A DNA stretch of 15,417 nt from an uncultured Candidatus Melainabacteria bacterium (GCA_934754855.1 CAKVJR010000031.1:1-15417); one strand, 5' to 3'. Positions 5,483 to 13,382 are shown, numbered from the stretch's first letter. The notes: generated by a model not told the origin, from the letters alone. Translations and numbers: made by a program.

Positions 5483-6862
5483 ATGTTTAAAAAAATCGTG
5501 GATTATTTTAAGGCACCTGCGGATATTCCTGTTACAATGAATGATGAGGAAGTCGCAAAGGCTTATAAAAAGGGCAGAATTGATATATTCAGTTCTTGTT
5601 TTATCGGTTACACAGTTTTTCACTTGACGAGAAAAAACATCGCAACCGCTTTGCCCGCACTTGAACAGGATTTGGGTTATTCAAACCTTCAATTGGGTTT
5701 GCTCGGCAGTGCTTTATATTTTGCCTATATGTTCGGAAAGTTCATCAACGGCGTTGTTGCGGATAAGGCTGATGCAAGAAAATTCATCACGACGGCACTT
5801 TTCTGCTCGTCAATTGCGAATATCCTTTTTGCACTTTGCCCTGTTTGTATTCCGAAAGATATTACAGTCCACGGACAACCGATTTTGTTGGTTGTAATGG
5901 CATTTTTCTGGGGTGTTAACGGTTGGTTCCAATCGATGGGCTTCCCCGGAATTGCAAAGTCTTTGGCTTTTTGGTGGTCGAATAAAGAAAGAGGAACGGT
6001 TTGGTCGCTTTGGACAACTTCGCACCAATTGGGTACGACGATTGCATTTTTGCTCGCAGGTTGGTTAATTACACATTATGGCTGGCAAACGGCGTTTATT
6101 GTCCCCGGTATTGTGAATTTAATTGTTTGTATTTACCTTGCAACTCACATGCACGACAAGCCGACTACAATCGGTTTGCCCGATGTTGAACTTTATAAAG
6201 AGGGCAAAAAGGACGAAACTCCCGAGGAAGAAGATGAAGAGGCAAAACTTTCATTCTTTGAAATTTTGAAAAAATATGTATTCCTTAACCCGACAATGTG
6301 GCTTTTGGCGTTTGCTTTCACGTTCGTTTATATTTGCCGTTGCGGTACTGAGGATTGGATTATCAAGTATTTGCACAATGTTAAGGACAATTCTTTGGAA
6401 GTTGCAACCCAAAAACAAACATTCCTACCGTTGTTCGGTATTGCGGGAACGTTACTTGCGGGTGTATTTTCGGATAAAATTTTCAAAGGCAAAAGAATGC
6501 CCGTTACGATGTTGTTCTTAATCGGCTTTGCCCTTTGCGTATTCGGACTTTTGGAAAACAAAGGCTCTGACTTATTCCACACGGTGATTGACTATCTTTG
6601 TATCGGCGGTATCGGCTTCTTTACGGCAGGACCGCAAATGTTTGTCGGCGGAATTTGTGCCGTAGAGTCGGGTTCAAAGAAAGTTGCATCGGCTGCGACG
6701 GGATTTTGCGGATTGTTCGGATACCTCGGTGCAATTTTGTCGGGTATCGGAACAGGTTATTTCGTTGATAATTTCGGTTGGTCAGGTGCATTATACTTCT
6801 GGATTGCGGCTGCAATCAGTTGTATGTTAATCTTGATTCCCGTTTGGAGAAAAGGAGTTTAG
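5483..6862 (+). CDS. OPA-family (GlpT/UhpT-like) major facilitator transporter, R50 variant
   Basis: The product has 459 residues from the ATG supported by GGAG. It is a close tandem paralogue of the transporter encoded at 4011-5384, with the same order of landmarks: LTRKNIATALP with Arg50 (GlpT Arg45), GWFQSMGFPG, LWTTSHQLG with His181 (GlpT His165), an acidic loop EEEDEEAK, VYICRCGTEDW with Arg286 (GlpT Arg269) and KKVASAATGFCGLFGYLGA. All three phosphate-site residues known from GlpT are present, so this copy is the better candidate for a working organophosphate:phosphate antiporter in the inner membrane. Which phosphate ester it carries cannot be told. It ends tail to tail with the ankyrin gene, the stop codons overlapping by four bases with no terminator between. 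Confidence 0.87.
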   Translation: MFKKIVDYFKAPADIPVTMNDEEVAKAYKKGRIDIFSSCFIGYTVFHLTRKNIATALPALEQDLGYSNLQLGLLGSALYFAYMFGKFINGVVADKADARKFITTALFCSSIANILFALCPVCIPKDITVHGQPILLVVMAFFWGVNGWFQSMGFPGIAKSLAFWWSNKERGTVWSLWTTSHQLGTTIAFLLAGWLITHYGWQTAFIVPGIVNLIVCIYLATHMHDKPTTIGLPDVELYKEGKKDETPEEEDEEAKLSFFEILKKYVFLNPTMWLLAFAFTFVYICRCGTEDWIIKYLHNVKDNSLEVATQKQTFLPLFGIAGTLLAGVFSDKIFKGKRMPVTMLFLIGFALCVFGLLENKGSDLFHTVIDYLCIGGIGFFTAGPQMFVGGICAVESGSKKVASAATGFCGLFGYLGAILSGIGTGYFVDNFGWSGALYFWIAAAISCMLILIPVWRKGV

Positions 6863-7683
6863 TTTACTCTTGCTCCCGATTCGAGCAACATGTTGTAAAT
6901 TTGGCTTCCTTTTTGAGCATAATGAATCGGGGTATGTCCGTAAATATCTTCAATATTGACGTTTACGCCGTTATCAAGAAGTAATCTGACATTTGTAATA
7001 TTATTTTTCAAAACCGCATTGTGAAGAGCAGTGCGGTTTTTGCCGTTCAAACCGTTTTTGTCCGCACCGGCATTGATTAATGTTTGCAAAATCGCCATAT
7101 CTTGTGCCGCAGCGTAAAACAACGGTGTATTGCCCTCGTTGTCTGTTGCGTCAATGTCGCACCAATGCGTTGCAATCAGTTGAGTTATGCCGATTTGATT
7201 GTTAAATACGGCATAGTGCAAAGGGGTGTAACCGTTGTCGTCAGCGACTTTCAAGTTCGCATTTGCGTCAATCAAAACTTGTGCGGTTTCATAAGATTTT
7301 GCCTTAATTGCCGCCATTAGTGGAGAGGTCATATTTTCATCACGTGCGTTGATATCTGCTCCGCAAAGGAGGAAAAATCTTACGGCTTTCGCCTGTCCTG
7401 CCGCTGCTGCAACGTAAACGGGCGTTTTTCTCGTACTGTCTTTCATATTTACAAAAATATTTGCTTCGGTAAAAAGACTCAAAACCTTTAAGTTACCGTC
7501 TTTTGCGGCTTTGTAAAATCCGATTTCGGAAGGTTCATAACCTGCTGCCGTTATTTGGCTTGCGGTTGAACTTGGCAAAATCAAAGATGCATAGGCTGAA
7601 TTGCTTGCGAAATCGCAAGTCCCGACCATTGCCGTCAAAATAAGGGTTGTTGTTAATAAAGTTTTGAGTCTGTTTTTTGTCAT
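6859..7683 (-). CDS. Secreted ankyrin-repeat protein
   Basis: The start is ATG 7683 with AAGGA seven bases upstream; a TTG further out (7728) is unsupported. The 274-residue product opens with a signal peptide (MTKNRLKTLLTTTLILTAMV, then a likely cut after SNSAYA). The rest is about seven ankyrin repeats with the usual TPLHYA and GADIN signatures: for example TPVYVAAAAG, SPLMAAIKAK, TPLHYAVFNN, TPLFYAAAQD, TALHNAVLKN, TPIHYAQKGS. The last repeat ends the protein, so it is nearly all repeat. Ankyrin repeats bind proteins; the signal peptide places this one in the periplasm or outside. It lies 17 bases after nadE and is the last gene of the murC operon, so a periplasmic role connected with the wall or division is an idea, not a demonstrated function. 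Confidence 0.88.
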   Translation of the reverse strand: MTKNRLKTLLTTTLILTAMVGTCDFASNSAYASLILPSSTASQITAAGYEPSEIGFYKAAKDGNLKVLSLFTEANIFVNMKDSTRKTPVYVAAAAGQAKAVRFFLLCGADINARDENMTSPLMAAIKAKSYETAQVLIDANANLKVADDNGYTPLHYAVFNNQIGITQLIATHWCDIDATDNEGNTPLFYAAAQDMAILQTLINAGADKNGLNGKNRTALHNAVLKNNITNVRLLLDNGVNVNIEDIYGHTPIHYAQKGSQIYNMLLESGARVN

Positions 7684-7690
7684 TTTAAAA

Positions 7691-7695
7691 TCCTT
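7691..7695 (-). promoter_or_regulatory. Ribosome-binding site fixing the ankyrin gene start
   Basis: AAGGA on the minus strand, seven bases before ATG 7683. It lies in the 17-base gap after the nadE stop and rules in favour of this start, which also begins a well-formed signal peptide. Confidence 0.75.
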
Positions 7696-7700
7696 GCTGA

Positions 7701-9197
7701 TTAAATTGCGGGATAATCGATGTCGCAAACGAATGAGCGATCAGAAAGTTTTACGCCTGATGTCATTTGCTTACGTTTAAATTCTGCCCTCAAAATCGTT
7801 CTGATGATTTGTTTTACGGGCTTATTCGGAAGCATGTAGCAAATTTCTTCCTCATCGATATTTTCTTCAAAATATAATTTGATAACTTTGTCCAAAACGT
7901 CGTATTCGGGCAAACTGTCGGTGTCTTTTTGGTTCGGACGAAGTTCTGCTGACGGCGGTTTGGTCATAGTGCTTGTCGGAATGATAATTCTGTCTTTGTT
8001 AATTCTTTCCGCAACTTTGTAAACATCTGTTTTGTAAATGTCCGCAAGTACGCAAAATCCGCCGCAAGTGTCGCCGTAAAGCGTGCAATAGCCTGTTGCA
8101 ACTTCGGATTTGTTTCCTGTTGCCATCAAGAGGGCATTGTAGCGGTTTGAATAATTCATCAAAATTATGCCACGCAAACGTGATTGCAAATTTTCTTCCG
8201 CAAGGTCGTTATATTTTTGACCTTGAACTTTATCCACAAATGTTTCAAACAAAGGTTTAATCGGAATATTTTTGCATTTCATTCCTAAATTTTTTGCAAG
8301 TTCGACGCTGTCATCGACGCTGCCTGAACTTGAGTATTCGCTCGGCATCGTTATACCTGTTACATTTTCGCTGCCTATTGCACGGCAAGCAATTGCGGCA
8401 GTAAGGGCTGAGTCGATACCGCCTGATAAGCCGAGAACGATTTTTTTGAATCCGTTTTTCTTGCAAAAATCTTTGATTGCAAAGGTTATGGCATCAACTG
8501 TTTCATCATAAATGTTGATTTCTTTTTCTGCAAATCCTTTGTATTCAATATTTTCGTCGTAGCAGATTTTGCATTCTTCAAATGCAGGTGCTTCAACGAT
8601 TTTGACCCCATTTTTTGTCGAAAAATAACTTCTTCCGTCAAAAAGCAGAGAACCTGTTAAGCATACAGGATTTACTCTGATTTCGGGGAAAGATTTTTTG
8701 GCATTTCTTTTCATGAAGTTATCCATTTGGAAATTTTCGGCATGCAAGTTCAACAAGATGTCTGTTTTGCAGTCTTTAACCTTGTCGAGCGTTACGGTCA
8801 TTAATCTTCCGTGATATTCGATATCTGTCGGACCTTCGCCTGATTTAAAATATTTTTGCTCTTGCATTGTTAAATCTTTTTTGCGGCAAAGAATTTTTTT
8901 CTTACCGTTAGAAAGGAGTGCAACCGAGTTATAAAGCCCGTCTTCTGCTTTTTCCGCAATACCGATTATAATATCCCGTTGTTTTGAAAGTTCTGTAATT
9001 TCCTCAAGAACTGCATTTTGTTTCTCTATAAATTCGGGATTTTTAAAATAATCGCAGCAATTTATGCCTGTAATTGCCAACATCGGGAAAATAATTAATT
9101 CTTCGGAATTTTGTTCGTTAATATATTGTTTAATTTTGTCGCTGTTTTCTTCAATATCAGCCGATTTCATGTTCAGTTGGATTAGTGTTGCTTTCAT
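7701..9197 (-). CDS. nadE: NAD+ synthetase with degenerate glutaminase domain
   Basis: NadE amidates deamido-NAD to NAD+ using ATP. The 498-residue product has the two-domain layout of glutamine-dependent enzymes: a nitrilase-type domain (about 1-215) and the ATP-pyrophosphatase synthetase domain (about 230-498), with LSGGIDSA at 257-264, ATGNKSEVATGYCTLYGD and TKPPSAELRPNQKDTDSLP. The synthetase half looks intact. In the glutaminase half the catalytic Glu of the FPEL motif is Met39 (FPMLAITG). The Cys of ICED is gone (V135-T136-L137-D138), and the following tryptophan loop is shortened. The Lys (Lys106) remains, with an eroded LPNYGVFDE stretch. Other family features (VNPVCLTGSLLFDGRS, APAFEE) are still visible. 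The enzyme probably uses free ammonia. Its start overlaps ftsQ by 41 bases, but the first strand MKATLIQLN is family-like, so the start is believed. Confidence 0.93.
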   Translation of the reverse strand: MKATLIQLNMKSADIEENSDKIKQYINEQNSEELIIFPMLAITGINCCDYFKNPEFIEKQNAVLEEITELSKQRDIIIGIAEKAEDGLYNSVALLSNGKKKILCRKKDLTMQEQKYFKSGEGPTDIEYHGRLMTVTLDKVKDCKTDILLNLHAENFQMDNFMKRNAKKSFPEIRVNPVCLTGSLLFDGRSYFSTKNGVKIVEAPAFEECKICYDENIEYKGFAEKEINIYDETVDAITFAIKDFCKKNGFKKIVLGLSGGIDSALTAAIACRAIGSENVTGITMPSEYSSSGSVDDSVELAKNLGMKCKNIPIKPLFETFVDKVQGQKYNDLAEENLQSRLRGIILMNYSNRYNALLMATGNKSEVATGYCTLYGDTCGGFCVLADIYKTDVYKVAERINKDRIIIPTSTMTKPPSAELRPNQKDTDSLPEYDVLDKVIKLYFEENIDEEEICYMLPNKPVKQIIRTILRAEFKRKQMTSGVKLSDRSFVCDIDYPAI

Positions 9198-10026
9198 TGT
9201 ACTGTTGCCCTTTTCCTTTGATTTTTATAAATTTTGTAACTTCCCATCTTAAATCCACGTATTCTATTTTTTTGTCAACTTTATCCAAATTTGCAAGAAT
9301 AGTTTTTATGGATTTTAATCTTTTATCGATGGTTCCGTCTGCTTCTCCAATGTCAATCAGGACGGATTTGATTTTGATAAATATATTGTGTGGTTGTCTG
9401 TAATCAATGTATTCGACTTCTTCGCCCGAATATTGTCTTGTTTTGTCAGCCAAATTCAGGAAAAAATTGATTTTATCTTCGTTCCATTTTATAAAATTGT
9501 CTTGTTCTCCTGTTGTAATGACCTTTAACGGATATAATTTTTCATTTTTCGGTAACAAATCGGCACTCAACAAAGTTCCGTCTTCCACGAAAAATGCCGC
9601 AGGTTTTGCCGTTTCGTTCGGTGCAATCATCAATACCGGCATTTTATCCTCAATGACAATCTGCATTCTTGCGGGAAACCAATATCTTCTGATATGTACC
9701 GACTTTACGGTTTTTATTTCGGAAATTTTATCTTCAAAACCTTTTACGTCTAACATATACAACGGTCTTTTCGGAATTTCAACCTTTTTCATGATATTCA
9801 AAACTTTGTCAGGCGAAGTTATGTACGTTCCGACAATTGCAACGTTTTTATTTTTTGCGGAAGTGAACATTTTTTGCGGATAGTACCATTTGGACGAACA
9901 AAGAATTTTGTAACTGCTGAAAATTATAAGAGCAATCATTAATGCCCTCAAACAAAGCAGCAGTTTGCTCGAGCGTACGGGCTTTCTTTTATGTTTTTCT
10001 TTGTCTTTTTCCAAATGTTCTGTCAT
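9157..10026 (-). CDS. ftsQ: Cell division protein FtsQ/DivIB
   Basis: FtsQ is a bitopic divisome protein that links early and late division proteins. The 289-residue product has a short basic cytoplasmic tail (residues 1-20), one membrane segment (about 22-42), a POTRA domain (about 60-130, ending in SVHIRRYWFPARMQIVIEDKMP) and a C-terminal beta domain with IEYVDLRWEVTKFIKIKG, the typical closing FtsQ strand. It follows ddl with a one-base TAATG overlap, as in many dcw clusters. After it, instead of ftsA and ftsZ, the operon runs into nadE. Sequence conservation in FtsQ is low, so the call rests on domain order, the two motifs and position. Confidence 0.88.
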   Translation of the reverse strand: MTEHLEKDKEKHKRKPVRSSKLLLCLRALMIALIIFSSYKILCSSKWYYPQKMFTSAKNKNVAIVGTYITSPDKVLNIMKKVEIPKRPLYMLDVKGFEDKISEIKTVKSVHIRRYWFPARMQIVIEDKMPVLMIAPNETAKPAAFFVEDGTLLSADLLPKNEKLYPLKVITTGEQDNFIKWNEDKINFFLNLADKTRQYSGEEVEYIDYRQPHNIFIKIKSVLIDIGEADGTIDKRLKSIKTILANLDKVDKKIEYVDLRWEVTKFIKIKGKGQQYNESNTNPTEHEIG

Positions 10027-10988
10027 TATCTGTTCAATCCGGCATTGTTTAATATCATTAAAACTAATTCGTCATAAGAAATGCCCATTGCACCTGCTTG
10101 TGCCGGCAAGTCACTGACGTCGGTCATTCCGGGGCTTGTGTTAATTTCTAAAACATACGGTACATCATCAGCAACCAAAAAGTCTATTCGGCTGACACCT
10201 TTGCAACCACACGCTTTGCACGCTTTAACCGCAATATCCTTAACTTTTGCAGTCATCTCTGGCGAAAGTTCGGCAGGAAGTATAAATTCCGTCATTCCCT
10301 TTGTGTATTTTGCTTCGTAATCGTACCATTCTGTTTTGGGACGAAGTTCGAGAATTTCTGTCGCAAATGTTTCGTCACCGTTGTCCAAAACACCTACTGT
10401 CAAAGATTTTCCGACCAAAAATTCTTCAACCATTACATCTTGGCCGATTTCTGCCGATTTTTTGTAATTTTCGGCAAATTCTTCTCTCGTATTGACTTTG
10501 TACATACCAATACTTGAGCCTTCGCTAACGGGTTTGAGCATTACGGGGAATTTTAAATCCTTAACTTTTCCTTCAGCATCTTCCCCTGCTTTAATCAAAA
10601 CTGACTTAATCAACGGAACATAGTCAAAATTTTTCAAAATATTTTTTGTCGTTGCTTTGTTCATACAAGCCGCACTTGCGAATACGCCGCAACCTGTATA
10701 TTCAATACCCAAAAGTTCCAAAAGTCCTTGTATGCAACCATCTTCGCCATATTTACCGTGAAGAGCGTTGTATGCAACCGTGACTTCGTTGTCGTGCAAA
10801 GTTTCTGCAATATCTTCATCTACATCGATAAGAATTGAATTTTCGTAGCCCAATCTTTGCAAGGCTTCAAAAACATTTTTGCCCGAGCGGAGAGAAACTT
10901 CTCTTTCGTTTGACATTCCGCCGCAAAGAACTGCAATTCTTGTGTCTGTCGGATATTTTAATTGTTGATTGTTGTCATTGTTTGCCAT
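10026..10988 (-). CDS. ddl: D-alanine--D-alanine ligase
   Basis: This cytoplasmic ATP-grasp enzyme joins two D-alanines for the peptidoglycan stem peptide. The 320-residue product has the N-terminal D-Ala site SNEREVSLRSG with Glu28, ALHGKYGEDG (76-84), the ATP-binding lysine region LKPVSEGSSIG, the omega-loop WYDYEAKY with Tyr222, SRIDF with Arg267 and the metal site EINTSPGMTD (281-290). The omega-loop tyrosine and lysine are those of D-Ala:D-Ala enzymes; in D-lactate-specific (vancomycin-resistant) ligases this loop differs. The first 14 residues form a short extension, and the ATG lies 31 bases inside murB. GAGG lies about 13 bases upstream. It is coupled to ftsQ through TAATG. Confidence 0.96.
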   Translation of the reverse strand: MANNDNNQQLKYPTDTRIAVLCGGMSNEREVSLRSGKNVFEALQRLGYENSILIDVDEDIAETLHDNEVTVAYNALHGKYGEDGCIQGLLELLGIEYTGCGVFASAACMNKATTKNILKNFDYVPLIKSVLIKAGEDAEGKVKDLKFPVMLKPVSEGSSIGMYKVNTREEFAENYKKSAEIGQDVMVEEFLVGKSLTVGVLDNGDETFATEILELRPKTEWYDYEAKYTKGMTEFILPAELSPEMTAKVKDIAVKACKACGCKGVSRIDFLVADDVPYVLEINTSPGMTDVSDLPAQAGAMGISYDELVLMILNNAGLNR

Positions 10989-11863
10989 ATTTCTTTTTCT
11001 TCCTCATTTGCGATACCGATGAATTTTACTTCGGGGTGAAGTTCAATTGTGTAACGCACTTTGACTTCATTGTACATTTTATACATCAAATTCAAAACAT
11101 CGTTTGACGTTGCATAGCCGATGTTTACGATAAAGTTTGCGTGATTTTCCCAAACTTTTGCTCCGCCGATAATTTTTGATTTAACTCCTGATTTTTCCAA
11201 AAGTCTTCCCGCCGAGTCGTTTTCGGGATTTTTGAAAATACTTCCCGCATTCGGAAGGGCAAGCGAGGGTTGTTTTTGCTTGCGAAATTCGGCATTTCTC
11301 TGCATCAACGATTTTACTTCTTCCGTTGTCGATTGTTTGAGTTCAAATTCGGCACTCAAAACAACATATTTTTTCTCGGAAAGAACTGTTTTTCTGTATT
11401 CAAAGAGCATATCGTCTTTGCTTAATGTCAAAACTTTTTTGTTTTCAACGTCATAAACTTTGCAAGATGTGAAAATTTCCTCAATCGATTGACTGTGTGC
11501 AGATGCGTTCATATAAACCATTCCGCCGATTGTTCCGGGAATACAGAACATAAATTCCATTCCCGAAAGTCCTTTTTCCGCAACTTCTCTCGACAAAACG
11601 GGTGCCTTAACACCGCAGGTTGCATAGACTTTTGTTCCGTCAATTTTAAACTCGCTGATTTCGGTTGTAATAACTACCGCTTCGTCAATTCCTGCCGATG
11701 AAATTAATACATCGGAGCCGTTTCCGAGAACGATTGCGTTCGGATTTTCGCTCAAAACTTTTTCAAGTTCTTCAACAGTTTCGGGAAAATAGACGATTTT
11801 TGCTTTTCCGCCGATTTGAAATGTCGTATGTTTTTTTAGTTCGTAGTCTTTTTCAATTTTCAT
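10958..11863 (-). CDS. murB: UDP-N-acetylenolpyruvoylglucosamine reductase
   Basis: MurB is a FAD enzyme that reduces enolpyruvyl-UDP-GlcNAc with NADPH to give UDP-MurNAc. The 301-residue length and layout fit the shorter type II MurB. Visible are HTTFQIGG (12-19), the FAD loop LGNGSDVLIS (46-55), CIPGTIGG (107-114), Arg157 in EYRKT, the catalytic Ser208 in NAGSIFKNP, and Glu278 in LHPEVKFIG near the end. It lies two bases after murC and overlaps the start of ddl by 31 bases, so the three reactions of precursor synthesis are made from one message. The C-terminal tail after FIG (about 18 residues) is a likely non-conserved extension in the overlap. Confidence 0.96.
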   Translation of the reverse strand: MKIEKDYELKKHTTFQIGGKAKIVYFPETVEELEKVLSENPNAIVLGNGSDVLISSAGIDEAVVITTEISEFKIDGTKVYATCGVKAPVLSREVAEKGLSGMEFMFCIPGTIGGMVYMNASAHSQSIEEIFTSCKVYDVENKKVLTLSKDDMLFEYRKTVLSEKKYVVLSAEFELKQSTTEEVKSLMQRNAEFRKQKQPSLALPNAGSIFKNPENDSAGRLLEKSGVKSKIIGGAKVWENHANFIVNIGYATSNDVLNLMYKMYNEVKVRYTIELHPEVKFIGIANEEEKEIWQTMTTINN

Positions 11864-11865
11864 TG

Positions 11866-13254
11866 TTAGTTATTCTCGCTTAATTTCTTTAAAATACCGC
11901 CTATTTGCGTAACTGTGCCTGCTCCCAACGTGATAACAAGGTCGCCCGATTTGAGTTCGGGATAAATTTTTTCCGCAACCGTTTGCATATCGCCGCCGAC
12001 GTAGGTTTTGTCTTTATGTTGTAATTCGTTTACAAACCGTTCCGAGTTTACTCCGTCAATAGGTTCTTCGCAAGCATGAAAAACATCTGTGACGTAAATT
12101 TTATCAACTGAATCAAATACTTTCAAAAAATCGTCCCAAAGGCTTTGAAGTCTTGAAAATCTGTGAGGTTGAAATATCGCAACAATTCGTCCGCCTTTGT
12201 ATGCCGAAAGACTTTTGAGGGTCGTTCCGATTTCTTCGGGGTGATGAGCGTAATCGTCATAAACCTTGATATTATTGAATTCTGTGACTTTTTGAAATCT
12301 TCTGCCCATTCCCGTAAATGTTTTAAAATGCTCAATCATATTTTCAGGGTGGAAACCTTTTAAATCTAATGCCGCAAATACTGCTAAAGCATTGTAAATA
12401 TTGTGTATTCCGGGGATAGACATTTCCATTTTAACTTTAAATTCACCCTTATAATAAACATCAAATTTTGATAAAAATCCGTCAAATTCAATATTTTTCG
12501 CCGTATAATCGGCATCATTGAGTCCGAATGTGACAAAATTTCTTTCGGGCATAAGTTTTATAAATTCTCGGCAGCCTTCGCTGTCGGTATTTGTTATAAG
12601 GAGTGAGTCTTTTGACGTTCCGTCGATATATTTTTTGAAAGTTACGTAAATGTCAGACATTCCGTTTTTGTAAAAATCGGGGTGGTCGTATGACAAATTG
12701 TTAATGACGTTTACATCGGGTTTGTATTTGACGATGGTTCCGTCTGATTCGTCTAATTCCGCAACAAAAATTTTATCAGAATCGAATTTTGAATTGTCAC
12801 CGATTTCGGGAATAAAGCCACCGACTGCGTATGACGGGTGTTTACCCGCTTTGCTCAATACATAAGAACAAAGTCCGCTCGTTGTTGTTTTTCCGTGAGT
12901 ACCTGAAAATCCGAAGAAAATGGCATCTTTGTCTTGCGAAAAATCATCGGATATCAATTTTAACATGTCTGAACGGTGAAGAACCTCTAAATTCAAGCGT
13001 CTTGCTTCTTTGAGTTCGGGGTTTTCTTCTGAAATCGCAGAACTTATTACGACGGTCATTTTCGGTTTGATATTTTCGGCTTTTTGTCCGATTTTGATAT
13101 CTGCACCCATGTTTTTTAACATTTTGACATATTTGCTCTCTGAAATATCAGAGCCTGTAACAGTGCAGCCTTTTTCGAGCAAAAACTTCGCTAATGCACT
13201 CATTCCGACGCCGCCCGCTGCTATAAAGTGAAATTGCTTATCTTTTAGTGACAT
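11866..13254 (-). CDS. murC: UDP-N-acetylmuramate--L-alanine ligase
   Basis: MurC adds the first amino acid, L-Ala, to UDP-MurNAc using ATP in the cytoplasm. From ATG 13254, with AGGA seven bases upstream, it has 462 residues. Motifs in order: nucleotide-binding FHFIAAGGVGMSALA (8-22), P-loop GTHGKTTTSG (118-127), AELDESDGTI, INNLSYDHPDFY, GIHNIYNALA, MGRRFQKV, YDDYAHHPEEI and the C-terminal LGAGTVTQIG. The first glycine of the usual GIGGIGMS loop is Ala here (AAGGVGMS). A more distant TTG at 13308 would add 18 residues before the conserved start but lacks a ribosome-binding site. It is the first gene of the six-gene minus-strand operon and is divergent from the symporter gene. Confidence 0.96.
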   Translation of the reverse strand: MSLKDKQFHFIAAGGVGMSALAKFLLEKGCTVTGSDISESKYVKMLKNMGADIKIGQKAENIKPKMTVVISSAISEENPELKEARRLNLEVLHRSDMLKLISDDFSQDKDAIFFGFSGTHGKTTTSGLCSYVLSKAGKHPSYAVGGFIPEIGDNSKFDSDKIFVAELDESDGTIVKYKPDVNVINNLSYDHPDFYKNGMSDIYVTFKKYIDGTSKDSLLITNTDSEGCREFIKLMPERNFVTFGLNDADYTAKNIEFDGFLSKFDVYYKGEFKVKMEMSIPGIHNIYNALAVFAALDLKGFHPENMIEHFKTFTGMGRRFQKVTEFNNIKVYDDYAHHPEEIGTTLKSLSAYKGGRIVAIFQPHRFSRLQSLWDDFLKVFDSVDKIYVTDVFHACEEPIDGVNSERFVNELQHKDKTYVGGDMQTVAEKIYPELKSGDLVITLGAGTVTQIGGILKKLSENN

Positions 13255-13261
13255 ATTTTTA

Positions 13262-13265
13262 TCCT
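13262..13265 (-). promoter_or_regulatory. Ribosome-binding site fixing the murC start
   Basis: AGGA on the minus strand lies seven bases before ATG 13254. The first residues after it (MSLKDKQFHFIAAGG) match how MurC proteins begin, which rejects the longer reading from TTG 13308. Confidence 0.8.
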
Positions 13266-13279
13266 GTATTTTTATTTTT

Positions 13280-13308
13280 ATCGTATTACAAATAATATTT
13301 GCGGGCAA
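13280..13308 (-). promoter_or_regulatory. Weak promoter candidate for the murC operon
   Basis: TTGCCC (13308-13303) and TACGAT (13285-13280) lie on the minus strand with 17-base spacing. Each box matches the consensus at four of six positions. A start near 13273 would give a leader of about 20 bases before the AGGA site. The divergent spacer is very AT-rich, so other weak matches exist. Confidence 0.25.
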
Positions 13309-13353
13309 AATATTTAAAAATCTTCGTATTTTTTACAAAAAAATAATTCGTTC

Positions 13354-13382
13354 TTGATATTTGAAAAAAAACAGGCTACAAT
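13354..13382 (+). promoter_or_regulatory. Promoter for the dicarboxylate/amino-acid symporter gene
   Basis: TTGATA (13354-13359), a 17-base spacer and TACAAT (13377-13382) lie on the plus strand. The transcript would begin near 13389, with AAAAGGA (13407-13413) nine bases before the ATG at 13423. This is one of the clearest sigma-70 type promoters in the window. Confidence 0.65.

Noticed and set aside
7684..7728. Longer ankyrin protein beginning at TTG 7728
   Set aside because: It would overlap nadE and put 15 residues before a clear signal peptide. ATG 7683 has AAGGA at seven bases.
9407..9883. 158-codon plus-strand reading frame
   Set aside because: It lies entirely antisense to ftsQ, has no family resemblance and no convincing start site. 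It is a shadow of ftsQ.
13255..13308. Longer murC beginning at TTG 13308
   Set aside because: The added 18 residues are not MurC-like and no ribosome-binding site precedes the TTG. ATG 13254 has AGGA at seven bases.
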